DNA of 64,000 nt from Pelodera strongyloides (taxonomy: Eukaryota > Nematoda > Chromadorea > Rhabditida > Rhabditidae). The notes beneath the pieces were generated by a model. It was not told the DNA's origin. It saw only the letters and a list, made by a program, of their open reading frames with translations, and made no database searches. Positions 36,901-45,100 of the stretch are shown here, one piece after another. Position 1 is the stretch's first letter. Every line of letters begins with the position of its first letter. The DNA is taken from NCBI GenBank assembly GCA_036852015.1, contig JAANDG010000012.1, positions 612,121-676,120 on the forward strand. Direction: 5' to 3'. The position numbers and the translations under genes are program-made.

Positions 36901-39890
36901 GACCGATGTCCGCTATCTCTCCCGCAGTACTTGCACTTTCCTTGTGTGGGCCTTCTGTCGTCTCTCTTGTGCTCTCGGTGGTTGGGTTTATTGACGCGGT
37001 TCACTGCAATAGGGTTCACGGGTAGATCAATGTCGTCCTTGTGCTCGTGGTACTTGTCGACGGCCTCAGCGACATCGTCGAGTGTCATCTCTGGAGTCCG
37101 ATCCAGTGTCCTGATGAACCATGCACGCATCTCCATATCCTCCGGATTGCGCAGGCTATTCAAGTAGTTGAGCACCCGAAACTGTGAATCAGAAAGTTCT
37201 TTGAATGCAAAATCATCGCAGGCCTTGTTGACGACGCCGATGTGGGTCTTGTAGTCAACACCGTGCTGCTTGATTACATGTAAGCATTCAATTCGTTTCC
37301 GGAATAACGACTTCTTGGTGACGAAGATAATCTTCATCTTCTCGATGACCTCATCCAGTCTCATATCCATTGGCTTCTTCGGTAGACAGCGCAATTTCAG
37401 TTGTTTCTCCTGGAGGGGCCCGAGACGAGACAACCCGAATCGTATTCTGTTTCTCTCCGGAACACATTCAGCTTGAACTTCCAATAGATCTTGATGATCC
37501 TCATACCAGTCCGAAAAACTAGTTCCATCTTCAACATTGAACTCAAACATAGGGATGTTCTTATACAACACATCCAACATTCCCCTTGCTTCCGCAGTCA
37601 AAGGTTCACTTTCACGCGTCCTTTCGAAAGTGACATTTTCTTGAGATTCATCTTCCTTCCTCTCTTCCAAACGTTGCAGTCGCTCTGCTGTCAAAGATTG
37701 ACTTTCTTGAAGTTGCTTCAGAGAAGCCAGGATAGCCTTAAGCGTGTCCTCGTTGTCCTGCGCACTCATGTTGCCGATGTCAATTAAAAAAATTGGCGAT
37801 AACTCCGTTCAGTCCGGGACTGTACAATGTCACCGTTTGAATATACTGTAACACTGGGTGTTGGTTTCAAGAATGAAAACCTCACCAGTGGGTTACAGAT
37901 ACCCAAAGGTAACCGCTGTTGATGGACCTGTGTGCCTATAGCACCTTTATCCAAACAACAACACCTCAAAAGTTCACAAATGATCAACCGGGTTTATGGG
38001 CGCTCGTCCCTCACCGGTGGGTAGATGACCAAAGTGATACAGTTGAGTGGAGATGATTATTCGGATTTATGGGCGCTCGTCCCTTCACCGATATAATCAG
38101 CAGCAACAACGAAGTGTAGAATTACTCCGGGTTTATGGGCGCTCGTCCCGTCACCGTAAGTAATCAGCAGCAGCAAACGACGTGAAGAATTACTCCGGGT
38201 TTATGGGAACTCGTCCCGTCACCGTAAGTAATCAGAAGCGAAGATTCGAGATCCTGAACGCCAGTTGTTATGTATCAAGATATGACTTCTGTGATACAAA
38301 CAGATCTGAGCGCCAAGAGTACGACCAGTAGAATAATAGATTTATTACGAAGTAGAAGAGTCGATATAATGAGCAATGAGTGTTAGGCCGTAGCCTTTAT
38401 ATACGGATGGCTACGTGCTGACCAAACACCAATAATGTAAACACTAATAACTTGCGGGTAGTCGCAATTAGATAATTTGCCAACGGCAAGACATAGTGTG
38501 TTTCACTGATCACTAACAATAAGGACGAAAAGATCAGTGAGCAAATGTGAGTGATTAACTAAACACATTATAGTAACAAACTACACATATAAATAATTCT
38601 CAGGTATATACAGTAATACCTAACAGATCGATTGATTTTAGTTTCAATTACGGTACATTTGCATACTCGACAATTATTTTTGCATGTATTTTTTTTTTTA
38701 TCGGTGCCCATCTCGAACCACGTTTTTCTTTTCTTTTCCGGAAAATGTCCATCTCGAATGCGCCCTCACTCGAAGAGAGTACAACAGCGGAACAGCGTTA
38801 TCAACTTCAGTAAAACTTACAAGTTCCACGAACGGCGACCTCAATGACACACTGTCAAAATTGCAGTGTTTGAGCGCCGTCGATGCCTGAAACCGTTTTC
38901 CCTAGAAACAGTGCATACATACAAATGTGCACAAAAATTCAACATTGATAATTAACGGACTTACATAGCTAAACGCTACGGTAGAGGTAGATACGTGGTA
39001 GATAGCCAACTATAGCAAACTTACTTCTTCTTGAGGCGCGAAAACAGCGACTGAACAGTTGGCGTAGTTCTTACGGGCCACCACTGTCTTTTTTCGGTGC
39101 TCCAAGGTTACCTAAAGAAGCAAACACGGTTTACATGTTTAGATGCATTAGAAACAACAAGAGGAAGATAGAAAGGTTGGTGTACTTTCTCATGGGGTTG
39201 CAAGTATGCCAAAAACCGCGAGTTTTCCTTGCAAGTATCAATTCGCAAAATCGTGTGCTTTTTACACACTTTTACCGTAATTTTGACACATCCGCACTAT
39301 AGAAAATCCGCCATCAAAGACATTTTTTGTTGAACAATTGGTCCCGTCGCGATCGGTCGTAAAAACTGCCTGTAGATATGCTCGTGTAGTGCCAAGATAC
39401 GGTAAATTTTTCGATACTTGCAAGGAAAATCGGGCATACTTGCAAGCCCCATTAGAAAGCAGGCTAAAACTGATCAAAACTAGGACTACCATTGGAAACA
39501 AATGTTGAGAAAGTGAAAAGTGCTACCCACGTATGCCCTGTGGATTCGGACTATGTCACCGATAGCAACCTTCCAGAGGCCAATTCCTGGACTCATTAAG
39601 GTTGCATCCACATGGCCCGAGGAATCGCGCAGCTCAAGGAACAACTCATCCTCATCTGGAATAATCATACATTATGCAGTACAATACCATTCACTAACGT
39701 ACCCACGAATAACTGAACTATGCAACTCTATTGGTAAGCCCCTATCCTGCGAAGAGTGCATCAGGGTGTGCATGAAGAACAGACCTAGGGAATAAATAAT
39801 GGCAGATACAACTGCAACGATATTTTTCTTCTCCTCAATTCGACCAGGATTCAAGCTGCACAATGCGGTGTACGTGTAAGAGGTTGCCAT
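27980..39890 (-). CDS. POT1-like telomere end-binding protein, full-length architecture
   Basis: Exons: 39785-39890, 39531-39655, 39025-39111, 38821-38886, 32615-32812, 32353-32436, 31465-31560, 31330-31386, 31083-31231, 30669-30735, 30060-30335, 29645-29794, 29360-29433, 29000-29090, 28807-28858, about 28647-28702, about 28545-28601, 28335-28385 and 27980-28159 (TAA), about 673 residues. Residues 20-106 form an OB fold of the Telo_bind type with ELRDSSGHVDATL and GDIVRIHRAYV. Residues 195-322 hold a second one with IPLKDFGPRRYSDLVVE and AGDIVLLGNINYAM. A Ser-rich linker with a basic RPSKKSR patch follows. A C-terminal domain has Cys clusters WCLECSKC and CPPKFCPAC, then VSDGIVNVSLCAV. POT1 binds the single-stranded telomeric G-strand in the nucleus. 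Human POT1 has 634 residues and the same order. The splice joining 28.6 kb exons is uncertain. The acceptor at 29090 is AAG. Intron 4 contains a retrotransposon in sense orientation. Confidence 0.78.
33094..33098. repeat. Left target-site duplication (GATCG)
   Basis: GATCG directly abuts the left end of the element at 33099 and recurs directly after its right end at 38626-38630. A 5-bp duplication is usual for Ty3/gypsy integrases. Confidence 0.9.
33099..33458 (-). repeat. 3' long terminal repeat
   Basis: 360 bp, beginning TGTTATGTATC and ending CCTAACA on the plus strand. It is identical by eye to the copy at 38266-38625. On the minus strand it is the 3' LTR. Confidence 0.95.
33459..33471 (-). 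other. Purine-rich tract
   Basis: AAGGTTGGAGG on the minus strand directly abuts the 3' LTR, where reverse transcription primes plus-strand synthesis. Confidence 0.5.
33519..35120 (-). CDS. Retrotransposon integrase region of pol
   Basis: 533 codons from a GTG to TAA, in the same frame as the upstream pol frame and separated from it only by a TGA at 35124-35126. It starts inside the end of RNase H. It carries the HHCC zinc-binding domain (HQGHQGIVRT ... CANCNRAQ), then a D,D(35)E integrase core: HADFAGPLEGKYYLLVVDAY, VTDNGTQFTS and HPQSNGQAERF. A chromatin-targeting-like C-terminal part (GDLVYIYDY) and a Thr/Pro-rich tail follow. It would integrate the cDNA. On its own it lacks a normal start, so expression depends on suppression of the TGA or on the element being dead. 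Confidence 0.85.
   Translation of the reverse strand: MFIKGFDFKIVFKPTAEMGCADVLSRLIADQKETDEDKVIARVETVLFRDEHYRTIAALPVTANVLSEATETDKTLQAVLKAHRTGNWPTKFSRDISQFANRQTSLSESNGILWFGERIVIPAALKGRILRQLHQGHQGIVRTKTLARSLVYWPFIDEDIENMVKSCANCNRAQKAPTKTNLESWSKASAPMERVHADFAGPLEGKYYLLVVDAYSKWPEIVAMDRITTSATISNLKKIFSQFGMPDTLVTDNGTQFTSAEFALFCAKNGIRHMRPFHPQSNGQAERFVDTFKRALLKLKGEGSPAENLQTFLLSYRMTPSSTVPEEKSPAEAFLNRKLRTSWDLLKPRPERKLVKDERMEKQFNKKHGSKATVFNPGDLVYIYDYKVPSKPTWMEATVVKKNGTVMYDVRIEGRKNLIRRPANQMRPRTVTTRSRAYDILLDAFDINPLPQSNLKESKPLLRTQPSTDTTAETVECTTAPTVPDVVPDDEEVFQDAASTPQPAVTTTPPLRRSSRARKTTTKMDINPSNKRY
35124..37769 (-). CDS. Retrotransposon Gag-protease-RT-RNase H polyprotein
   Basis: 881 codons from ATG 37769 to the TGA at 35124-35126. 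In order: a coiled-coil start; a capsid-like region; two zinc knuckles (CKYCGRDSGHRSC and CNKCGRRGHYAVVC) near residues 285-315; an aspartic protease with LDTGSDLTLIS near residue 355; a reverse transcriptase with YLDDVIVSG near residue 645; and RNase H with VTDAYQYGLGAVL near residue 800. Gag and Pol share one frame without a frameshift. The stop falls where related elements have Trp in the conserved RLQRW motif, so it is most simply a nonsense change. Confidence 0.92.
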   Translation of the reverse strand: MSAQDNEDTLKAILASLKQLQESQSLTAERLQRLEERKEDESQENVTFERTRESEPLTAEARGMLDVLYKNIPMFEFNVEDGTSFSDWYEDHQDLLEVQAECVPERNRIRFGLSRLGPLQEKQLKLRCLPKKPMDMRLDEVIEKMKIIFVTKKSLFRKRIECLHVIKQHGVDYKTHIGVVNKACDDFAFKELSDSQFRVLNYLNSLRNPEDMEMRAWFIRTLDRTPEMTLDDVAEAVDKYHEHKDDIDLPVNPIAVNRVNKPNHREHKRDDRRPTQGKCKYCGRDSGHRSCPAKEVTCNKCGRRGHYAVVCQQKDKQSNRKVHEVSSRSVGRRFVNVLMNGKKVRLQLDTGSDLTLISEATWKMLGRPNLKSPSIVATAANGEQLELFGSFECNASYQDEVIVEVVHVTARMNLLGLDWLERLPSFRSMLDAVCNRVSGKPSITTSSSRESAATYVATLKTQFSDVFSTELGLCKKTKASLQLKKGANAVFSPKRMVPIHYKENVEKELDRLEQLGVIERVTYSPWAAPILCVKKPNGSVRVCADFSTGLNDALEDFAHPIPTAEDIMTTLNGGTVFSTLDFKDAYLQVELEGDSKDLLVINTHRGLYRYNRLCFGVKTAPGIFQKIMDAMIAGIEGCCAYLDDVIVSGRTLQEHNRNLDACMKRISEYGFHVNFEKCTFAAREIRYLGMIISAEGRKSDPSKIEPILRMPEPKDVSQLRSFIGKINYYGRFIKELHKLRAPFDELLKKDVKWNWNKECQNAFDEVKKIVASPMLLAHYDPKKELVLVTDAYQYGLGAVLLHRMKDGTHIAVEHATRTLLTAEKNYGQIEKEGLAIFWAMKKFYKYLMGRKFTLVTDHKPLVSIFGSKKGIPVTSANRLQR
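37988..38224. repeat. Four tandem repeats in the retrotransposon leader
   Basis: The plus-strand core GGTTTATGGGCGCTCGTCCC then TCACCG recurs near 37990, 38064, 38130 and 38199 (the last with GGAACTCGT), spaced about 66-73 bp. It lies between the primer-binding site and gag, where packaging, enhancer or insulator sequences may sit. Confidence 0.85.
38251..38263 (-). other. Putative tRNA primer-binding site
   Basis: TGGCGTTCAGGAT on the minus strand begins two bases inside the 5' LTR border. TGG matches the complement of a tRNA CCA end. The tRNA was not identified. Confidence 0.6.
38266..38625 (-). repeat. 5' long terminal repeat
   Basis: 360 bp, identical by eye to 33099-33458. On the minus strand it holds the promoter and, downstream of it, an AATAAA. 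Confidence 0.95.
38394..38403 (-). promoter_or_regulatory. LTR TATA box
   Basis: TATATAAAGG on the minus strand within the 5' LTR, with AATAAA about 50 bp downstream, is an ordinary LTR promoter/polyadenylation layout. The same sequence is at 33227-33236 in the other LTR. Confidence 0.6.
38626..38630. repeat. Right target-site duplication (GATCG)
   Basis: This is the second copy of the GATCG target duplication and abuts the long terminal repeat that ends at 38625. Confidence 0.9.
39191..39452. mobile_element. Foldback element in the POT1-like gene
   Basis: The left arm GGGGTTGCAAGTATGCC followed by TTTTCCTTGCAAGTATC is inverted in the right arm, GATACTTGCAAGGAAAA then GGCATACTTGCAAGCCCC. 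Overall length is about 262 bp. It lies in intron 2 of the POT1-like gene (39112-39530). Confidence 0.8.
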
Positions 39891-39979
39891 ACCTGCAACA
39901 ACAACAAAAAGATTAGACAAAGCGAATAAATGATAGTGTACGAGTACGAATTACCGCGTCATCGCGAACAAAACACAGA

Positions 39980-39993
39980 GGGGGGGGGGGGGG
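39980..39993 (+). repeat. Run of 14 G
   Basis: This is the longest of five G or C runs of 10 or more in the window. The others are 181-190, 57430-57439, 59114-59124 and 63376-63385. Confidence 0.98.
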
Positions 39994-40430
39994 TGTAAGT
40001 AAGTGTCACGGAACGCAGATCCAAGCAGCACACATATCGTAGCACAATTGCATAAGGCAAATATATTGCGTATGACAATATAGACATGGTGAACCATTTG
40101 ATACGGTCCTCGGTCTTCATGGGACAAATCATATGGCAGCAACGAGGAGATCAATTTGTATCGAGAAAACGCGGTCGCCAAAACACATTGCAACGACAAA
40201 ATCACAAAAATGTCACTAGGCGTAGAGCGCTCCGCTCAACATGGTGTGATATATTAGCAGTATCAAGTATTCGCAGTGCGCCGGTTCCGAATTATTTCCA
40301 TGAAGATACTCTTCCATGTGCCACATTTATCGGTTTCTAGGCTGATCGGTTTAAACAGATTGATTGTCTATGAATGAAAAACCAGACAACAAACCCGAGC
40401 CTAGGCTAGGATCCACAAAAACGGCGCCTT

Positions 40431-40770
40431 CGGGTTGCTCTTTCCGAAAGGAAAACATGCAAATTTATCGTTCGGGTTGGATCTTTCCGAAACCGAACGA
40501 TACATTTGCATGCTTTCTTTTCGGAAAGAGCAACCTGAACGCGCCCTTATCGTTCGGGTTGGACCTTTCCGAAAGGATTTAATGCTTGGTGAAAGCAAAA
40601 AATACCGTAGGAATCTGCATGTTAAACATTCTAATTCATAAATTTGCATGTTCAACATGCAAATTCATACTGTATTTTTGCTTTCTCAAAGCATTAAATC
40701 CTTCCGGAAAGGTACACAACCCGAACGATAAATTTGCATGTTTTTCTTTCAGAAGGAAGGAACAACCCAC
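40431..40770. repeat. Compound foldback repeats
   Basis: One inverted repeat spans 40431-40538 (arm CGGGTTGCTCTTTCCGAAA). A second spans about 40556-40715 (arm CTTTCCGAAAGGATTTAATG). A third copy of the first arm follows inverted at about 40716-40768. All share TTTCCGAAAG and ATGCAAATTTATCGTTCGG words. It lies in the spacer between the POT1-like and phosphatase genes. Confidence 0.75.
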
Positions 40771-41241
40771 TAAAAATGACGTAAAAAAGTTTCAAAATTG
40801 TACCTAATTACTGTAGTTTGGTGCACAACTGCCACCCTTGTACGGTAGTTTCCCCGCATTTTATAGCAAACTGACACTTTTTTTGTTTTAGATATATTCG
40901 CATATTCACCAAACAAATAGTTTTATTTCCATCAAAATTAAATAGTTTAAAATTGAGCAGGGAAACCGTAAACGCAGAGAATGTGTACATTTAGCACGAC
41001 AATGGTGCAAATTTAAATTTTCGCTTTTCCAATACTTGGTCGTTATCTTTAATAATCATTCCTTTTCATCTTCCTTTTTGTCCTTTTCATCCTTAATATT
41101 TTGATTTATTTAATGGTAACGTAGAGCATAATGCACAATTTTCTTGTTATTTACAACAGCAATGTGACTCCACGATTGTAGGGAGCTATACTAAACAACA
41201 ACTTCCATCTGGGGGAACCTTACTACTAAAACAATAATTAA

Positions 41242-41611
41242 AGGGACGCCGCCACCGTTTTGGACCTTGTGTTTTTATTATCTGCACAAAATATAAAACA
41301 TATTGTTGGAAAAAACCAGACAAAAACGCTGATTTCAGCGAGTAATTCATCGATTAAAAAAGTTGCGCCCAGACCAAGCACCACAGTTAGTCATAAAAAA
41401 AAACCAAATGTTAGTCGATCAGCATGGCCAGATGGGTCAATTAGGCTAGGGTTACGGTGCGTATTGGACTTGGAACACTATTTTTCTTCACCATTTTACT
41501 CGCTGATACCGTATTTCATGCAAAACATTTTCCCAACACTAGGCTTTATATATTACGCAGAATATAAAAACACAAAATGTAAACGAGGGACAAAACGGCG
41601 ACCGCGTCCCT
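41242..41611. mobile_element. Terminal-inverted-repeat element
   Basis: The ends AGGGACGCCGCCACCGTTTTG and, inverted, AGGGACGCGGTCGCCGTTTTG bound about 370 bp, and similarity continues inward for about 60 bp. No transposase was seen. The plus-strand open frame at 41260-41613 lies inside it and is probably not a gene. Confidence 0.7.
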
Positions 41612-42121
41612 GAATGTAACTGGATGAAAATTTCATACTGAATCATCCTTTTTGGGCGGTTCTTGCTGTACAGATTCTTCCTTCTTCTGCTAGATTTTAT
41701 TATATATTCGTTGTTGTAAATTGTGGTGCAGAGCGTCGAGCGTCTTATTTTATTTATTATGAGTAAGTTAACGCATCGAGAGTACATTATCGGTGCAAAA
41801 AAAGTTGCGAGCAAATACTATGAGAAAGTTATGGCACGCTTTCGTTTATAAATTGTGCTAGTTCTACGTCTTCAATCAAGAAAAAGAAACATCTTAGATG
41901 CAAACCTTCGGCCTGGATTCCCTGTTCAATCCCTGAAAGCACCGTATTTACATTTTTACATTTGCATCAGTTGCACTTACGCTCAAGACCGAAAATCCAG
42001 TGTCAATAATCCCCCACTTAATCGAAAACAAATCCAGTCCAGAATCCAGTTAGTATCTCATCACTTGTTTAGTGACGGAGTCAACAGTTTTATAAAAAGG
42101 ACCTCCTCTTTCTTCGGCATA

Positions 42122-45100
42122 TCAAGCACCGACATCATAGTTGTTTCCTCCTTTTCCTTTTTCTAAAATATCTCAGCTAACTATAAGGTCAAAAAGTTTC
42201 CAGAAGGAAGGCGATGCTCACATAATGTTTCGAAACGAAGCCACGCTAACTAAGTTTAATAAATTTGGCACAGTGTGCTCATACAAACCTTTGGTCTTGC
42301 TTCTCTGTTCAGTCCCTGAAATACAAAGTATATAATATGCATAATTTCATATAGCATAATCAAGAACAAGGTAACCAGCGACAAACAAAAGTAAGCAAAA
42401 CAATCCGAAACATGCAATTTCACGTATGACACGGAAGAAGGCCATTGAGTTCAACTTTACAAGCTCAAACGTAGGCAACAAAAAGAAAACCGATCACTGC
42501 GACTCGCGGAACTCACACTGGTAGCCTTCTTGCGTTTTCCCTCACGGGCGAAATCCTAAACGAATCAAGGAATCACCGAATGTAAAGCTTTCAGGTTCAC
42601 CGTATTACAGTACCCTAGGCTACTCCTCGTTTTTACCTATTACTCCTACGTGCGTACTACGGCATTCCTCACGGCTGTACCATCAACGATACAGTACTAA
42701 CAGTACTCCTTACACTACCGTACCCTTTAATCAGGAACATGAACAAAAAAAAGTGGTCCCCAGTAGGTTGACACACTCCCTCCCCGAATTCCATAGCTCC
42801 ACTCCACTTTTCAACTAACCATTCTGCTCCTCTCCTTCTTATTGTTATTCTCCGGCTGGACCTCCTCCTCCTCTCTGCTTCCCTGGTTCTCCTTATCTCC
42901 CTTATCTTTCTTTCCCTTCTTGTCCTGACTCTCATCGTCATCCCTCTCCTTTTCCTTGGTTTTCTTCTAAACAAGTTAACAATAAATTCATGTGGCGTTC
43001 TTATCCTCATTCCACTTTAAAGATTCTTTAGAAATGATATAATGTGGGTCAAACGCTCCTCGCTAAGATTTCATGTGGTCGGCCAGGCATACGGAGTCAA
43101 ATTTTAAGTCATTCTTTACACCTTTTTGTAGTGGAAACATGATCGTAGTCGGTACACATTACTAATAAACTCGTATTATTGTCGAGCTAATTTCCCTGAT
43201 TCGATAAGAGGAAAGTCCCATAAGATCCAAAAGATAGGTACAGTCACCTGTTTCTTGTTTTTCTTCTTATCAGCGTCCATATCCTAGAATCAAACATTGT
43301 TTTCCTCTTCAGTAAATGAATGAAACGAAAAAACTACGGCCAAAGGTTAAAATTCCTCTGGGCTCTGGGCAAGTGTGAATAGAGCATAAACTAGAGAACT
43401 TATAAAGAATGAATACAGTAACGCTTTAAAATTACCGTGGCCGCCTCTTCACCTCCTCCATCGGGCGTCCGTCGGTTCTGAAACATCAAACACGGTTTCA
43501 TTTCAATGTATCAAAAATCTACAGTAATAATTAAAACAATAAGAGAATCGAGCAGACTACAGTCTACAGTGGTTGCGAAACAGTGAAACCATCGTCTAAA
43601 CAGTAATAAATTAAAGAATTGAAAATTGAAGAATAAAACCCCTTTAGGCCAACAGAACATAAACACGAATGGTAATTATCAATCTCCTACTTCGTTAGTC
43701 GCCGCTTCACTCTGAGCGCCGTTGGTTTCCTAAATCAATGAAAGCTACAGACTTCAAAGATTTTATATGAAACTCCAAAACTAATACTGGGATTTCTAAT
43801 CCATTGAAACAAAAATGCAACAAGCGACATAAATTAGGAATGGGAAAGGAAACAAGGTTACGGGCAAGCAGCCACTTTCAACGGCCAACCCAAATCTGGT
43901 ATCTTTTTGCTTCTTCATCGGGAACCATGTACGGAATCAAGATTGCTATCGCCAACGTCAACGCATGACAATAGCCCTACATTATTGTGATACTGTACAG
44001 TGTCACGTTCAGTTTCTTATCACAACGTGTGCGGAATACAGTTCACAAAAATATTCCACCCACCATTTCTTTGTCCCTCTCATTAACACGTTCTCTCTCC
44101 TTCGCTCGCTTCCTTTTCAGCTTATCCGATTCGGCACCGGGACCCAGTGTTTTATAAACTTCTGAAGCTGGAGGAGGGCCCAACGATTTATAGACATCTG
44201 TATCTGGTCCAATCGACTTGTAAATAGAACTGTCCTTCTTTTTCGGTTCACCGCCCTCCTAAAAAAAAGACAGATTACAATATAATGCCAATTGACAAGG
44301 TGCAACGATACACTTCAGTACCGATAGATAGTGTAACCGCACAGAGAGCTAGTTAGATAGCCCTTATCGCACATTGGCCGCGCAGCTTATCTACCGAACA
44401 TCCTAATGTGCCTACCTACCGTGTACCGTACCCTAATTTCCCTAAATCGCACATACCGGTGGTGGTCCCAGTGTCTTATACACTGAATTGCCTCTCTTCT
44501 TTGTTTGCTCTTCTTCTTCATCATCTGATCCACCCGCACGATCCTTATCCTTATTCTTTTTCCTTTTAGCCCTTTCTTCCTAAAATCATTTATTGGTCAA
44601 GACAACAGAGAAACAAATAATTAAATAATCATTGTTGAACACCCTTTATTCGAGGATGGTTCATGCAGTGTGTCAAAGTCTATGGCGGCATATACAGTCC
44701 GCACCGGCCGAAAACAGAATAGAACAGAGTAGTTCCATGAAAATTTGTTCAACGTCTACTTTTCCTTTACATACACATAATGGGGCGAGGATTCATCTAC
44801 GGAAACTATTAGAAAACGAAAAACTGACATCCTTTCGTTTCTTCCCACTTCCGTCTGGATCTTGATCCTGAAAAGGACAATGTTTTCGAGCAGCAAACTG
44901 TAGAATCTTTCATACAATACAATTGTAGACCAAACAAGAATCCGGTAAATCGGTTAATAGCTACCTTATCCTTCTTCTTATCGTCGTCCCTTTCCTCGTC
45001 TTCCTTATCCTTGTCCTTTTGCTTCTTATTCTTCTTCTGACTTTTACGTTTGTTCTTCGAGTCCTGGAATTTGTTGGATATGCATAACAAAGTTAATGCA

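Larger units (their letters stand above)
33099..38625 (-). mobile_element. Complete Ty3/gypsy LTR retrotransposon
   Basis: A 5527-bp element read on the minus strand. It has two 360-bp long terminal repeats (TG...CA) that look identical by eye, and a GATCG target duplication. It also has a primer-binding site, a purine-rich tract, a gag-protease-RT-RNase H frame and an integrase frame. Order (protease, RT, RNase H, integrase) defines Ty3/gypsy. No envelope-like frame follows the integrase. Identical LTRs mean a recent insertion. It shares the orientation of the POT1-like gene and fills that gene's fourth intron. Confidence 0.95.
32970..38768. mobile_element. Foldback element split by the retrotransposon
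   Basis: The left arm at about 32970-33060 (GGGCGCATTCGAGATGGACA then TTTCCGGAAAAG) is matched in inverse by the right arm at about 38690-38768 (TGTCCATCTCGAATGCGCCC). Removing the retrotransposon and one target duplication leaves an inverted-repeat element of about 265 bp in intron 4 of the POT1-like gene. Confidence 0.75.

Noticed and set aside
33541..37787. Many plus-strand frames of 60-134 codons
   Set aside because: All are antisense to the retrotransposon polyprotein and lack their own motifs.
39672..39920. Hydrophobic open frame suggesting a membrane protein upstream of the POT1-like exons
   Set aside because: Only 39785-39890 is exon. A GTCTGT donor then splices in phase to 39655, completing the first strand of the OB fold.
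39951..40205. Second hydrophobic minus-strand frame, possible transmembrane exon
   Set aside because: It has no family match, no phase link to neighbours and a G-run at its end. It is probably spacer.
41260..41613. 117-codon plus-strand frame
   Set aside because: It lies wholly inside the TIR element 41242-41611 and has no transposase motif.
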